Part shown: one piece after another, positions 33,254-42,324 of the stretch | Numbering within the stretch: position 1 is the first letter of the stretch | How the letters are laid out: each line of letters starts with the position of its first letter | Source: Chryseobacterium gleum | GTDB taxonomy: Bacteria; Bacteroidota; Bacteroidia; Flavobacteriales; Flavobacteriaceae | NCBI GenBank assembly: GCA_945881885.1 | Contig: CAMCVI010000004.1 | Span: forward strand, 62,001 to 126,000 | Direction of reading: 5' to 3' | Length of the DNA stretch: 64,000 nt | Notes under the pieces: generated by a model | The model's input: only the letters and a program-made list of their open reading frames with translations | What the model was told of the DNA's origin: nothing | The model's database searches: none | Position numbers and translations under genes: made by a program

Positions 33254-33952
33254 ATGCAAGTTAGATATCTTATTTTTATTTTATTATTCGCACTGAAATC
33301 ATTTGCTCAGGGCGGCACCTTTGGTAAAAATCCAATTATAAATGATGAAAATTTTGAGAAACAAAAAATTCATTTTGGCTATTATTTAGGATTTAGCAAT
33401 TATAATTATCATTTTAATTATAAAACCGTTGGAAAAGATATTGAGTTAAAACCTTCAACTGGATTTAATGTAGGTTTAGTGGTAAATTTAAGATTAATAG
33501 AATTTTTTGATTTGCGATTTGAACCTGGTTTTTATGCCACGCAACGCAATTTAATTTACCCAAATATTGAAGATAGAGTGGATAGATTAAGAGAAGTAAA
33601 AGCGGCAAATTTACATTTTCCATTATTATTAAAATATTCCGCATTACGAACTGGAAATGTGCGACCGTTTTTGGTGGGAGGCGTTTCTTCTACTTTAAAT
33701 TTAGGAAGTAATGAAAAAGCTTCAGACGACAATTCAGCAAACAGATTCCGAGTAAAAACCTGGACACAAAATTACGAAGTAGGTTTTGGAATGGATTTAT
33801 ATTTAGAATATTTTAAATTTTCTCCATCCATTCGTGGGGTTTTTGGAACGGGTGATGAGTTAATTCGCGATTTAGATCCAAATTCTCCTTGGACTGGAAA
33901 CATTAAATCGATGCAAACAAGAGCTGTTTTTGTAAACTTTACTTTTCATTAA
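33254..33952 (+). CDS. porT: PorT-family outer membrane beta-barrel protein (type IX secretion)
   Basis: A 232-residue protein with signal peptide VRYLIFILLFALKSFAQ followed by eight-strand-like barrel segments, such as FGYYLGFSNYNYHFNYK, FLVGGVSSTLNLGSN and the C-terminal RAVFVNFTFH. PorT is an outer membrane component needed for type IX secretion, the system used for gliding adhesins and many secreted enzymes. The call rests on length, fold and its place directly after menG, which is typical of flavobacteria. A heptamer array begins within its stop codon. Confidence 0.82.
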   Translation: MQVRYLIFILLFALKSFAQGGTFGKNPIINDENFEKQKIHFGYYLGFSNYNYHFNYKTVGKDIELKPSTGFNVGLVVNLRLIEFFDLRFEPGFYATQRNLIYPNIEDRVDRLREVKAANLHFPLLLKYSALRTGNVRPFLVGGVSSTLNLGSNEKASDDNSANRFRVKTWTQNYEVGFGMDLYLEYFKFSPSIRGVFGTGDELIRDLDPNSPWTGNIKSMQTRAVFVNFTFH

Positions 33953-33986
33953 GTCGAAAGTCATAAAGTTATAAAGTCTAAAGTCC
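33951..33986. repeat. Heptamer array after porT
   Basis: Units AAGTCGA, AAGTCAT, AAAGTTAT (8 nt), AAAGTCT, AAAGTCC. The first unit overlaps the porT stop codon. It fills the spacer to the convergent methyltransferase gene; no terminator hairpin is present there. Confidence 0.68.
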
Positions 33987-33988
33987 GA

Positions 33989-34714
33989 TTATTTATTTCT
34001 TTTAAATTCTGATAAAAAAATGGCTGTAGCTGTGGCTACGTTTAAACTTTCAGTTTGTTGTAAATTTCCAAATCTTGGTATAGAAATTTTTTGAGTAACT
34101 AAACTTTCAATTTCTGAAGAAATACCGTTGGCTTCATTGCCCATTACAAGTATACCACTAGCGGGTAATTCTTTTGTATATATGTTTTCACCTTCCATAT
34201 ATGTTCCGAAAATTTCCAAATTAGTCGCTTTTAAATAAGTTTCTAAATTGGTGTAAACCACATTAACTCGAGCTAGACTTCCCATTGTAGCTTGCACCAC
34301 TTTAGGATTATACATATCAACAGTTTCTTCCGAACAAATAATTTTCGAAATGCCAAACCAATCGCATAATCTAATAATCGTTCCCATATTACCTGGATCT
34401 TTTATAGTGTCTAAAGCCAATTCTAAACCAGAACTTGTACTTGTACTATTTTCTTTAATTTTAAAAACAGCCAAACAATCATTCGCAGAAGTTAAAGCAG
34501 ATATTTTTTTAAGTTCGCTATCTAAAATAAGATTTGCAGCGTGTTTTTGGTCAAACAAATTTGTTTTGGTTACAAATAAATGTTCCAAACTAAAATTTGC
34601 ATCAATAAGTTCTTGAATCACTTTTTTACCTTCTGCTATGAAAAGATTGTGTAATTTACGGTACTTTTTTTGCTGTAAACTATTAATTAGTTTAATTTGG
34701 TTTTTGCTAACCAT
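33989..34714 (-). CDS. SpoU/TrmH family RNA 2'-O-methyltransferase
   Basis: A 241-residue protein. The N-terminal RNA-binding domain (LQQKKYRKLHNLFIAEGKKVIQEL) resembles RlmB, and the SPOUT domain shows the knot motifs LALDTIKDPGNMGTIIRLCDWFG, ILVMGNEANGIS and IPRFGNLQQTESLNVATATAIFLSEF. It methylates a ribose in rRNA or tRNA; the exact target cannot be told from sequence. It is convergent with porT and divergent from the BamA-like gene. Confidence 0.9.
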   Translation of the reverse strand: MVSKNQIKLINSLQQKKYRKLHNLFIAEGKKVIQELIDANFSLEHLFVTKTNLFDQKHAANLILDSELKKISALTSANDCLAVFKIKENSTSTSSGLELALDTIKDPGNMGTIIRLCDWFGISKIICSEETVDMYNPKVVQATMGSLARVNVVYTNLETYLKATNLEIFGTYMEGENIYTKELPASGILVMGNEANGISSEIESLVTQKISIPRFGNLQQTESLNVATATAIFLSEFKRNK

Positions 34715-34723
34715 AAAAAATTG

Positions 34724-34731
34724 TATTTTTG
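34724..34731 (+). promoter_or_regulatory. Promoter -7 element overlapping the annotated bamA-like start
   Basis: TATTTTTG, a full TAnnTTTG match. It covers the TTG proposed as start codon at 34729, so transcription would begin near 34738, downstream of it. Confidence 0.5.
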
Positions 34732-37299
34732 ATAAAAATTAAGCGGTTGAAGAATCTCACTCCAAAAATAGCACTATTTTTTCTTTTTGGAATACTTTTT
34801 TACTCTTGTTCTGAAGTAAGAAAGCTACAAAAGAAAGAATTGCTTATTCAAGATAACGAAATTATAGTAAATAGTAAGTCTACTAATTCAGAAGATTTGC
34901 AAAATCAATTGTATCAAAAACCCAATAGTAAATTGTTAGGTTTTAAACCGCGTTTGCAATTGTACAATTTGAGTAAAAAAAATGCAGATTCTTCTTATCA
35001 GGCCTGGTTGCTAAAAAAACCAAACCGACTTGATAGAATGATTAAATTATATTCTAAAAAACAAGTAAATCGTTTGGGTAAATCATTTTTTGTTTCTGGA
35101 TATAGCGATTTCTTTAAAGAAATAGGGGAGGCGCCATCTATTTTAGACACAGCAAAAGTAAGAAAATCAGAAATTAGATTGCATTCTTATCAATTTAACA
35201 GAGGTTTTTTTGATGTGAAAGTGGCATCTAAAATTGATTCTTTAAAAGATAAAAAAGTAAAAGTTACTTACCAAATCAACACTGGTAAACCGTATATAAT
35301 TGATAGTATTTTTAGAAATATTGAATCGCCCGTTGTAGATTCTATGTATGTTACTATTTCTGGAAATTCATTAATAAAATCAGGCGAAACCTATACCGCC
35401 GAAAACATTAGCAACGAGAAAAAACGAATTGCAACGGAATTCAGAAATAGAGGTTTGTATCATTTTCAAGAAAATTACATTAAAAAACCAGATGTTGATA
35501 CGATTGGCAAAGCAAATAAACTAAACATAACCTTTAATATTGGCAATAGAGTGGTTAAAAATGCTGATTCTACTTATACAGAGCCGTTTAAATTATATAG
35601 AATTAATAAAGTAAATGTTTTTACAGACAAACAAGTAAAAGAAAAAGCGGTAGGAATTGATAGTTTATCTTATAAAAAATTTAATTTTTACAGTTCGGGA
35701 AAACTAAAATACAAACCAAAAGCACTTATTAATGCTATTTTTATAGAAGAAGGAAAATTATTTAGTGATCAAGACAGAACGCTAACTACTAGAGCGTTAT
35801 CTAATTTAAGAGTATTTCGTTATCCTCAAATTCAATATGTAGAAGATGCTACTGGAGATGGATTAATTGCTAATATAGTTTTAACACCATTAAAAAAATA
35901 CGAATTCAATATTAAAGGAGATTTCACACAATCTAACATTCAGTTATTCGGAATTTCTGGCTTTACGGGAATTACTTTTAGGAATTTATTTAAAGGCGCC
36001 GAAATTTTAGATTTTTCATTGCGAGGCAATTTAGGTTCTTCAAAAGATGCCAGCATAAAAAATAGCACCAACGCATTTTTCAATATTTTAGAATACGGTG
36101 GAGATGTGAAGTTGAGTTTTCCTAGAATTTTCTTTCCTATTAATACTAAAAGATTAATTAGTAAAGAATCTTTACCAAGTACTTCAATAACGTTAGGTTT
36201 ATCTAAACAAACAAATATAGGTTTGGATAAAGAAAATTATTACGGTAGTTTTTATTATGATTGGGGATTAAATAAAGATGAAACTAAAAAATTTAAATTG
36301 GATTTATTTAACTTACAATTTGTTAAAAATTTAAATATTGACAACTATTTTAACGTGTATAATTACTCCTATAACACTTTAAATAATTTAGCACAAACCT
36401 ATAATACTAATCAAGATTTTGAAGATGCTAATGGAAACTTAACTTTTTCTGGCGCATTAGATTTTATAAATGAAGTTAAAACTGGTGGTATTCCAGTTGC
36501 GAATGAAATAGATTTTAAAGCCATCAATACCATTGGGGAAAGAAGAAACAGATTAATTGAAAATAACTTAATTTTATCGTCTAGTTTTTCTTATAATTTA
36601 AGTACTAAAAGAAGTATTAATGACGTTCAGTTTTATAACATTAAAGCAAAAATAGAAAGTTCAGGAAATGTTTTAAATGCAATAGCCAAACAAAAAAAGG
36701 AAGCTTTAAATAGTAACGACAATCAAACTGTTTTTGGAGTAGAATATGCGCAATATATTAAAACAGAGTTTGAATACATCAAGCACTTACAATTATACAA
36801 GAAAAGCTCCTTAGCATTTAGGTTTTTTGGAGGAGTAGCTGTTCCTTATGGAAATTCAAATTCTGTGCCTTTCTCAAGAAGTTATTTTGCAGGTGGAAGT
36901 AATGATAATAGAGGTTGGCAAGCTTATTCATTAGGTCCAGGATCGAGTTTAAGTGTAAATGATTTTAACGAAGCCAATTTAAAACTATCTCTAAATTTAG
37001 AATATAGATTCAATATTTTCAATAGTTTAAACGGTGCCTTGTTTACCGATGCCGGAAATATTTGGAATGTTTCTGATAATGTAGAAGATGAAAAATTCAA
37101 ATTTAAAGGTGAAAAATCTTTCCAAGAGATTGCTTTAGGAACAGGTTTTGGACTTCGATATGATTTCGGATTTTTTGTCATTCGTGGCGATTTAGGTTTC
37201 AAGGCTTACAATCCAGCTAAAGAATACTCGCAAAGATGGCTAAAAGACATGAACCTTTCTAAAACAGTTTTTAATATAGGTATCAATTATCCTTTTTAA
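34729..37299 (+). CDS. BamA/TamA-like outer membrane assembly lipoprotein
   Basis: A protein of about 850 residues with a lipoprotein signal (IALFFLFGILFYSC, Cys at about residue 27). POTRA-like repeats follow from about 110 to 400 (e.g. FNRGFFDVKVASKIDSLKDKKVKVTYQI). The C-terminal Omp85 barrel ends VFNIGINYPF and contains the lid-lock-like segment FAGGSNDNRGWQAYSLGPG. It is the Bacteroidota lipid-anchored Omp85 (TamL/BamA-like), acting in outer membrane protein insertion. No ATG exists near the 5' end; the ORF starts at TTG 34729. Because a promoter -7 element overlaps that codon, the in-frame TTG at 34747 is an equally good start and leaves an intact signal. Confidence 0.9.
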   Translation: MIKIKRLKNLTPKIALFFLFGILFYSCSEVRKLQKKELLIQDNEIIVNSKSTNSEDLQNQLYQKPNSKLLGFKPRLQLYNLSKKNADSSYQAWLLKKPNRLDRMIKLYSKKQVNRLGKSFFVSGYSDFFKEIGEAPSILDTAKVRKSEIRLHSYQFNRGFFDVKVASKIDSLKDKKVKVTYQINTGKPYIIDSIFRNIESPVVDSMYVTISGNSLIKSGETYTAENISNEKKRIATEFRNRGLYHFQENYIKKPDVDTIGKANKLNITFNIGNRVVKNADSTYTEPFKLYRINKVNVFTDKQVKEKAVGIDSLSYKKFNFYSSGKLKYKPKALINAIFIEEGKLFSDQDRTLTTRALSNLRVFRYPQIQYVEDATGDGLIANIVLTPLKKYEFNIKGDFTQSNIQLFGISGFTGITFRNLFKGAEILDFSLRGNLGSSKDASIKNSTNAFFNILEYGGDVKLSFPRIFFPINTKRLISKESLPSTSITLGLSKQTNIGLDKENYYGSFYYDWGLNKDETKKFKLDLFNLQFVKNLNIDNYFNVYNYSYNTLNNLAQTYNTNQDFEDANGNLTFSGALDFINEVKTGGIPVANEIDFKAINTIGERRNRLIENNLILSSSFSYNLSTKRSINDVQFYNIKAKIESSGNVLNAIAKQKKEALNSNDNQTVFGVEYAQYIKTEFEYIKHLQLYKKSSLAFRFFGGVAVPYGNSNSVPFSRSYFAGGSNDNRGWQAYSLGPGSSLSVNDFNEANLKLSLNLEYRFNIFNSLNGALFTDAGNIWNVSDNVEDEKFKFKGEKSFQEIALGTGFGLRYDFGFFVIRGDLGFKAYNPAKEYSQRWLKDMNLSKTVFNIGINYPF

Positions 37300-37314
37300 A
37301 ATTAATAAAATTGT

Positions 37315-37322
37315 TACTTTTG
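37315..37322 (+). promoter_or_regulatory. Promoter -7 element for fbaA
   Basis: TACTTTTG, a full TAnnTTTG match, 47 nt before the fbaA ATG and 16 nt after the bamA-like stop. Confidence 0.55.
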
Positions 37323-37368
37323 TAAAATCAAATAGCAACACAAATCAGCTATAAATAAATAATCAAAT

Positions 37369-38436
37369 ATGAGTCATACTATCAAACCCGGAGTCGCAAC
37401 AGGAAATCAGGTACAAGAAATTTTTAAATATGCAAAGGAAAAAGGTTTTGCATTACCGGCTGTTAATGTTACAGGAAGTAGCACAATCAATGGTGTTATA
37501 GAAACCGCAGCAAAATTAAATGCGCCAGTAATTATTCAGTTTTCTAATGGAGGCGGTCAGTTTAATGCAGGAAAAGGAATGTCAAATGTAGGCGAAAAAG
37601 CAGCCATTTTAGGGTCTATAGCTGGAGCAAAACATGTGCACACTTTGGCAGAAGCTTATGGCGCAACTGTGATTTTGCATACAGACCACTGTGCAAAAAA
37701 ATTATTACCATGGATTGATGGTTTGTTAGACGCATCCGAAAAACATTTTGCAGATACAGGAAAACCATTATATTCTTCTCATATGATAGATTTATCAGAA
37801 GAACCAATTGAAGAAAACATTGAACTTTGCAAGCAATATTTAGCAAGAATGAGTAAAATGGATATGACTTTAGAAATTGAACTTGGAATAACTGGTGGAG
37901 AAGAAGACGGAGTAGACAATTCTGATGTAGATAGCTCTAAATTATACACGCAACCAGAAGAGGTTTCTTATGCTTATGAAGAGTTAATGAAAATTAGTCC
38001 ACGTTTTACAATTGCAGCTTCTTTCGGAAATGTTCATGGGGTTTACAAACCAGGAAATGTTAAGTTAACGCCGAAAATTTTAAAAAATTCTCAAGAATAC
38101 GTTCAAAATAAATTCAAAACAGGAGCCAATCCAGTTGATTTTGTTTTCCACGGAGGTTCAGGTTCAACAATTGAAGAAATTAGAGAAGCTATTTCTTATG
38201 GAGTAATTAAAATGAACATCGATACAGATTTACAATTTGCTTTTACAGAAGGAATTAGAGATTACATGACGTCTAAAATCGACTATTTAAAAACACAAAT
38301 TGGTAGTCCAGAAGGAAGCGACAGTCCAAATAAAAAACATTACGACCCAAGAAAATGGATTCGTGAAGGAGAAGTTACTTTCAATACAAGATTAGAACAG
38401 GCTTTCGCCGATTTAAATAACGTAAATACATTATAG
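37369..38436 (+). CDS. fbaA: Fructose-bisphosphate aldolase, class II
   Basis: A 355-residue zinc-dependent aldolase. ILHTDHCAKKLLPWIDGLL carries the metal-binding His, followed by LEIELGITGGEEDGVDNSD, FGNVHGVYKPGNVKL and DFVFHGGSGSTIEEI. It cleaves fructose-1,6-bisphosphate in glycolysis and makes it in gluconeogenesis. The length fits the E. coli FbaA subtype (class IIA). It has its own -7 element and is followed by a hairpin-forming heptamer array, then accD. Confidence 0.97.
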   Translation: MSHTIKPGVATGNQVQEIFKYAKEKGFALPAVNVTGSSTINGVIETAAKLNAPVIIQFSNGGGQFNAGKGMSNVGEKAAILGSIAGAKHVHTLAEAYGATVILHTDHCAKKLLPWIDGLLDASEKHFADTGKPLYSSHMIDLSEEPIEENIELCKQYLARMSKMDMTLEIELGITGGEEDGVDNSDVDSSKLYTQPEEVSYAYEELMKISPRFTIAASFGNVHGVYKPGNVKLTPKILKNSQEYVQNKFKTGANPVDFVFHGGSGSTIEEIREAISYGVIKMNIDTDLQFAFTEGIRDYMTSKIDYLKTQIGSPEGSDSPNKKHYDPRKWIREGEVTFNTRLEQAFADLNNVNTL

Positions 38437-38440
38437 TTAT

Positions 38441-38514
38441 CAAGTCAAAAGTCGAATGTCTGAATATTTTCAGATTTTTTGGCTTTTGACTTTTGACTTT
38501 TAACTTTTGACTTG
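38441..38514. repeat. Bipartite heptamer array with inverted halves between fbaA and accD
   Basis: Left half AAGTCAA, AAGTCGA, ATGTCTG; right half CTTTTGA, CTTTTGA, CTTTTAA, CTTTTGA. The outer ends CAAGTCAAAAGT (38441-38452) and ACTTTTGACTTG (38503-38514) form a perfect 12-bp inverted repeat, with a small CTGAA/TTCAG stem inside. It ends 8 nt before the accD ATG and could fold at the accD ribosome binding region. Confidence 0.75.
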
Positions 38515-38522
38515 AAAAAATT

Positions 38523-39377
38523 ATGGCTTGGTTTAAAAGAAAAGAAAAAGGAATTACAACTGCAACTGAGGACAAAAAAGATGTACCAAAAGGTTTATGG
38601 TACAAATCGCCTACAGGAAAAATTGTTGATTCAGATGAATTAGAAAGAAATTTATGGGTGAGCCCGGAAGACGATTATCATGTAAGAATTGGTAGTGCAG
38701 AATATTTTAGAATTTTATTTGACAATAATGAGTTTAAAGAATTGGATGCCAATTTGACTTCTGTAGATTCATTAAAATTTGTAGATACAAAAAAATATAG
38801 CGATCGTTTAAAAGAAGTTGCCGAAAAAACCAAACTAAAAGACGCCGTTCGAACTGGAGTAGGAAAATCTAAAGGAAATGAAATTGTTATTTGTTGTATG
38901 GATTTTGCTTTTATTGGTGGTTCAATGGGCGCTGTAGTAGGTGAAAAAATCTCTAGAGGAATTAGTTATGCAATGGCACATAAGTTGCCATTTGTGATGA
39001 TTTCAAAATCGGGTGGTGCGCGTATGATGGAAGCGGCGCAATCTTTAATGCAGTTGGCAAAAACTTCTTCAAAGTTAGCACAACTAGCAGAAGCACAATT
39101 GCCTTATATTTCTTTATGTACCGACCCTACAACAGGTGGAACAACTGCTTCTTACGCAATGCTAGGAGATATAAATATTGCAGAACCAGGCGCTTTGATT
39201 GCCTTTGCTGGTCCACGTGTAGTTAGAGACACCACTGGTAAAGATTTACCAGAAGGATTTCAAACTTCTGAATTTTTATTAGAACGCGGTTTCTTAGATT
39301 TTATTTCGCACAGAAAAGAATTAAAAGATAAAATAAATCTATACATCGATTTAATCTTAAACCAAGATATTAGATAA
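38523..39377 (+). CDS. accD: Acetyl-CoA carboxylase carboxyltransferase, beta subunit, without zinc-ribbon cysteines
   Basis: A 284-residue carboxyltransferase beta subunit. The crotonase-fold core is intact ([59 protein letters not shown]). It transfers the carboxyl group from biotin to acetyl-CoA in fatty acid synthesis. E. coli AccD has an N-terminal four-Cys zinc ribbon. Here the same region reads [20 protein letters not shown] and [10 protein letters not shown], so the surrounding residues are kept but all four Cys are replaced. I recall this as common in flavobacteria. No accA gene is adjacent. Confidence 0.95.
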   Translation: MAWFKRKEKGITTATEDKKDVPKGLWYKSPTGKIVDSDELERNLWVSPEDDYHVRIGSAEYFRILFDNNEFKELDANLTSVDSLKFVDTKKYSDRLKEVAEKTKLKDAVRTGVGKSKGNEIVICCMDFAFIGGSMGAVVGEKISRGISYAMAHKLPFVMISKSGGARMMEAAQSLMQLAKTSSKLAQLAEAQLPYISLCTDPTTGGTTASYAMLGDINIAEPGALIAFAGPRVVRDTTGKDLPEGFQTSEFLLERGFLDFISHRKELKDKINLYIDLILNQDIR

Positions 39378-39381
39378 AAAT

Positions 39382-39418
39382 AAAAAATCCGATTTTCAAT
39401 TGAAAATCGGATTTTTTT
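39382..39418. terminator. Bidirectional intrinsic terminator
   Basis: Long near-perfect palindrome AATCCGATTTTCA / TGAAAATCGGATT with A-run and T-run flanks, between convergent accD and metK. Confidence 0.88.
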
Positions 39419-39453
39419 ATTACTTAAAAAAGTCATTAATACTTTCGACTTAA

Positions 39454-40725
39454 TTATATTCCAAAAGCAGTTTTAATATCTGCAACACGGTCTAATTTTT
39501 CCCATGTAAATAATTCCACTTCTAACGTTTTTACAGTACCATCAGGCGATTTAAACGTTTTGGTTACGACTTCATTTTTACGCCCCATGTGTCCGTAAGC
39601 AGCAGTTTCGCTATAAATCGGCGTTCTTAATTTTAAATTTTGCTCAATTGCATAAGGTCTTAAATCAAACAATTGCGCTACTTTATCAGAAATTTGAGAA
39701 TCTAATAAACCGTTTTTAGCAGTACCGTATGTGTTTACATAAATGTTACATGGTTTTGCCACTCCAATAGCATAAGAAACTTGAACCAAAACTTCAGTAG
39801 CCACTCCTGCAGCAACTAAGTTTTTAGCAATATGACGCGCTGCATAAGCTGCACTTCTGTCTACTTTACTTGGGTCTTTTCCTGAGAATGCACCACCACC
39901 GTGAGCACCTTTTCCACCATAAGTATCAACAATAATTTTTCTACCTGTTAAACCAGTATCACCATGTGGGCCTCCAATTACGAATTTTCCAGTTGGGTTA
40001 ATGTGGTATTCAATTTTATCATTAAATAAATGAGCATATTGAGGGTATTTAGCTAAAATTCTAGGAATTAAAATTTCAATAATATCTTTTTTGATTTTTG
40101 CTAACATAGAAGTTTCCTCATCAAAATCATCATGTTGTGTGGAAACTACAATTGAGTCAATTCTTACTGGCACATTGTCATCGTTGTATTCTAAAGTAAC
40201 TTGAGATTTTGCATCTGGACGCAAATAAGTTATTGCTGAATTTTCTCTACGTAATTCGGCTAATTCTTGTAATAATTTATGCGCTAAATCTAATGCTAAT
40301 GGCATTAAATCAACTGTTTCGTTTGTTGCATAACCAAACATAATTCCTTGGTCACCAGCGCCTTGTGCGTTAGCTTTCGATTCAAAATCTGTAGCGGCAG
40401 CTCTGTCAACGCCTCTATTAATATCATCAGATTGATCATGAATAGCTGATAAAACACCACAAGAATTGGCTTCAAACATGTATTCGCTTTTTGTATAACC
40501 AATTTTTCTAATTACATCACGTGCAATAGATTGAACATCTAAATAAGTATTTGATTTTACTTCACCAGCTAAAATTACTTGCCCGGTGGTTACTAAAGTT
40601 TCACAAGCTACTTTTGACGATGGGTCAAATGCTAAAAAATTGTCAATTAATGCGTCACTAATTTGATCTGCAATTTTGTCTGGATGTCCTTCACTCACAG
40701 ATTCCGACGTAAATAAATATGCCAT
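39454..40725 (-). CDS. metK: S-adenosylmethionine synthetase
   Basis: A 423-residue enzyme. [37 protein letters not shown] and [22 protein letters not shown] are the ATP- and methionine-binding motifs. It makes SAM from methionine and ATP, and lies head-to-head with the methionine-synthase genes across a 550-nt spacer. Its transcript would begin near 40845 and carries a predicted structured leader (40759-40820) different from the SAM-I riboswitch on the metH side. It ends at a shared terminator with accD. Confidence 0.98.
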   Translation of the reverse strand: MAYLFTSESVSEGHPDKIADQISDALIDNFLAFDPSSKVACETLVTTGQVILAGEVKSNTYLDVQSIARDVIRKIGYTKSEYMFEANSCGVLSAIHDQSDDINRGVDRAAATDFESKANAQGAGDQGIMFGYATNETVDLMPLALDLAHKLLQELAELRRENSAITYLRPDAKSQVTLEYNDDNVPVRIDSIVVSTQHDDFDEETSMLAKIKKDIIEILIPRILAKYPQYAHLFNDKIEYHINPTGKFVIGGPHGDTGLTGRKIIVDTYGGKGAHGGGAFSGKDPSKVDRSAAYAARHIAKNLVAAGVATEVLVQVSYAIGVAKPCNIYVNTYGTAKNGLLDSQISDKVAQLFDLRPYAIEQNLKLRTPIYSETAAYGHMGRKNEVVTKTFKSPDGTVKTLEVELFTWEKLDRVADIKTAFGI

Positions 40726-40758
40726 AATTATAAATTATAAATAATAATTAACGAAAAA

Positions 40759-40820
40759 ATTGCAAGGAAATACTAAAGTAGGATAGATGCTGCTTTAGCA
40801 TTTTTTTACGAGGTTGCAAT
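40759..40820 (-). ncRNA. Predicted structured 5' leader of metK, class unknown
   Basis: On the minus strand an outer stem ATTGCAA / TTGCAAT encloses an inner 9-bp stem ATGCTAAAG / CTTTAGTAT (one G-U), with a 14-nt loop CAGCATCTATCCTA and asymmetric internal loop CCTCGTAAAAAA / TTCC. It lies within the predicted metK 5' UTR, 34-95 nt before the ATG. It does not match the SAM-I pattern. A regulatory RNA is inferred from structure and position only. Confidence 0.45.
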
Positions 40821-40851
40821 CAGTTCAAATTTTTCCTCTTTAATTCTGGTG

Positions 40852-40859
40852 CAAAGTTA
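40852..40859 (-). promoter_or_regulatory. Promoter -7 element for metK
   Basis: The minus strand reads TAACTTTG, matching TAnnTTTG, 127 nt before the metK ATG. It implies a leader of about 120 nt that contains the hairpin at 40759-40820. Confidence 0.5.
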
Positions 40860-41031
40860 TAAAATCAATTTGATATTTAAATCATAAATTATAATTAAAA
40901 TTTTATTTTCAATAATGAACCATATTTATAGATAAATTTTCTTAATATTATAGTATATAATGAAAAATAATCTAAATTAAACCAATAAAAAATTAAAAAT
41001 TAGAAAATATTTCTTTTTTCATTTTTTTTAC

Positions 41032-41039
41032 TACATTTG
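41032..41039 (+). promoter_or_regulatory. Promoter -7 element for the metH riboswitch transcript
   Basis: TACATTTG, a full TAnnTTTG match, 24 nt upstream of the riboswitch P1 stem. This spacing puts the start point just ahead of the aptamer. Confidence 0.62.
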
Positions 41040-41060
41040 CACTGTTCATAAACATACTGA

Positions 41061-41168
41061 TTGTTATCACGAAAGGCGGAGGGATTAGACCCATTGAAAC
41101 CTTAGCAACCCTACACTTGTAGAAGGTGCTACATTCTATTCCGATTTTTAAATCGGAAACAGATAACT
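41061..41168 (+). ncRNA. SAM-I (S-box) riboswitch
   Basis: Contains the S-box core GGCGGAGGGATTAGACCC, ATTGAAACCTTAGCAACC and GAAGGTGCTACATTC, closed by a P1 stem GTTATC (41063-41068) / GATAAC (41162-41167). A CCGATTT / AAATCGG hairpin lies near the 3' end. It precedes the homocysteine S-methyltransferase gene by about 110 nt, so SAM would repress methionine synthesis. I see no strong intrinsic terminator between aptamer and ATG, so control may act on translation. The rest of the 553-nt metK-metH spacer holds the two promoters and the metK leader. Confidence 0.93.
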
Positions 41169-41278
41169 AGAAAATTTTACATTTTTCGCTGATATCAATT
41201 TTTAAGTTTAGATTCTTGCCCTTTCATTTTTTTGAAATTGTCGAGGTTTTATTTAAAAAAATATAATATCATTAAAAA

Positions 41279-42295
41279 ATGTTAACTAATATCACAAATA
41301 CAACAGAATCGGCTAAAAGTAGCATTCACCAAGCCATTAAAGAAAGAATTTTAGTTCTAGATGGCGCAATGGGTACCATGTTGCAACGCAATAAATTTGA
41401 AGAAGAAGATTTTCGAGGCGAACGTTTCAAAAATTTTCCGCATCCTTTAAAAGGAAATAATGACCTACTTTCCATTACTCAACCGGAAGCTGTAAAAGAA
41501 GTCCACCGTTTGTATTTTGAAGCCGGTGCAGATATTGTGGAAACCAATACTTTTTCTGGCACTACAATTGGTATGGCCGATTATCATATGGAAGATTTAG
41601 TGTATGAATTAAATTACCAATCCGCTAAAATTGCTAGAGAAGTTGCAGATGAATTTACAGATAAGCCTCGTTTTGTTGCTGGTTCAATAGGACCAACTAA
41701 TAGAACGGCTTCTATGTCGCCAGATGTCAATGATCCAGGTTTTCGTGCCGTAACTTTTGATGATTTACGAATCGCCTACAAACAACAAGTGGAAGCTTTA
41801 ATAGATGGCGGTTCGGATGTGCTTTTAGTTGAAACTATTTTCGATACCTTAAACGCTAAAGCAGCACTTTTTGCGATAGAAGAAGTAAAAGAAGAAAGAA
41901 ATTTAGACATTCCAATTATGGTTTCAGGAACTATAACAGATGCCTCAGGACGAACTTTGTCTGGACAAACCGTAGAAGCTTTTTTAATTTCTATTCAACA
42001 TATTCCTTTGTTAAGTATCGGGTTTAATTGCGCTTTAGGCGCAGATCAATTAAAACCCTATTTAAAACGTTTGGCACATCACACGCAGCTAAATATATCC
42101 GCACATCCAAATGCTGGTTTGCCAAATGCCTTCGGAGAATATGACCAAACACCAATGGAAATGCAAGCTCTAATTAGGGAATATTTACAAGATAATTTGA
42201 TAAATATTATAGGAGGTTGTTGTGGTACTACTCCCGATCATATAAAATTAATAGCTGAAGTAGCAGCAGAGTTTAAGCCAAGAAAATCAGCATAA
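41279..42295 (+). CDS. metH: Homocysteine S-methyltransferase module of methionine synthase (split MetH, N-terminal part)
   Basis: A 338-residue protein equal to the first module of cobalamin-dependent methionine synthase. [21 protein letters not shown] opens the homocysteine-binding barrel. The zinc cysteines are in [12 protein letters not shown] and [12 protein letters not shown]. It activates homocysteine for methyl transfer from cobalamin bound to the partner protein encoded 29 nt downstream. Normal MetH is one chain of about 1,220 residues; here the break falls cleanly between modules, so this is a natural split, not a frameshift. It is controlled by the SAM-I riboswitch upstream. Confidence 0.95.
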   Translation: MLTNITNTTESAKSSIHQAIKERILVLDGAMGTMLQRNKFEEEDFRGERFKNFPHPLKGNNDLLSITQPEAVKEVHRLYFEAGADIVETNTFSGTTIGMADYHMEDLVYELNYQSAKIAREVADEFTDKPRFVAGSIGPTNRTASMSPDVNDPGFRAVTFDDLRIAYKQQVEALIDGGSDVLLVETIFDTLNAKAALFAIEEVKEERNLDIPIMVSGTITDASGRTLSGQTVEAFLISIQHIPLLSIGFNCALGADQLKPYLKRLAHHTQLNISAHPNAGLPNAFGEYDQTPMEMQALIREYLQDNLINIIGGCCGTTPDHIKLIAEVAAEFKPRKSA

Positions 42296-42324
42296 AAAAA
42301 TAAAAGAATACATTAGTAAATAAG

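Noticed and set aside
40759-40820. metK leader as a SAM-I or SAM-II riboswitch
   Set aside because: It lacks the S-box core present at 41061-41168 and the SAM-II pseudoknot layout could not be built convincingly, so it is kept as unclassified.
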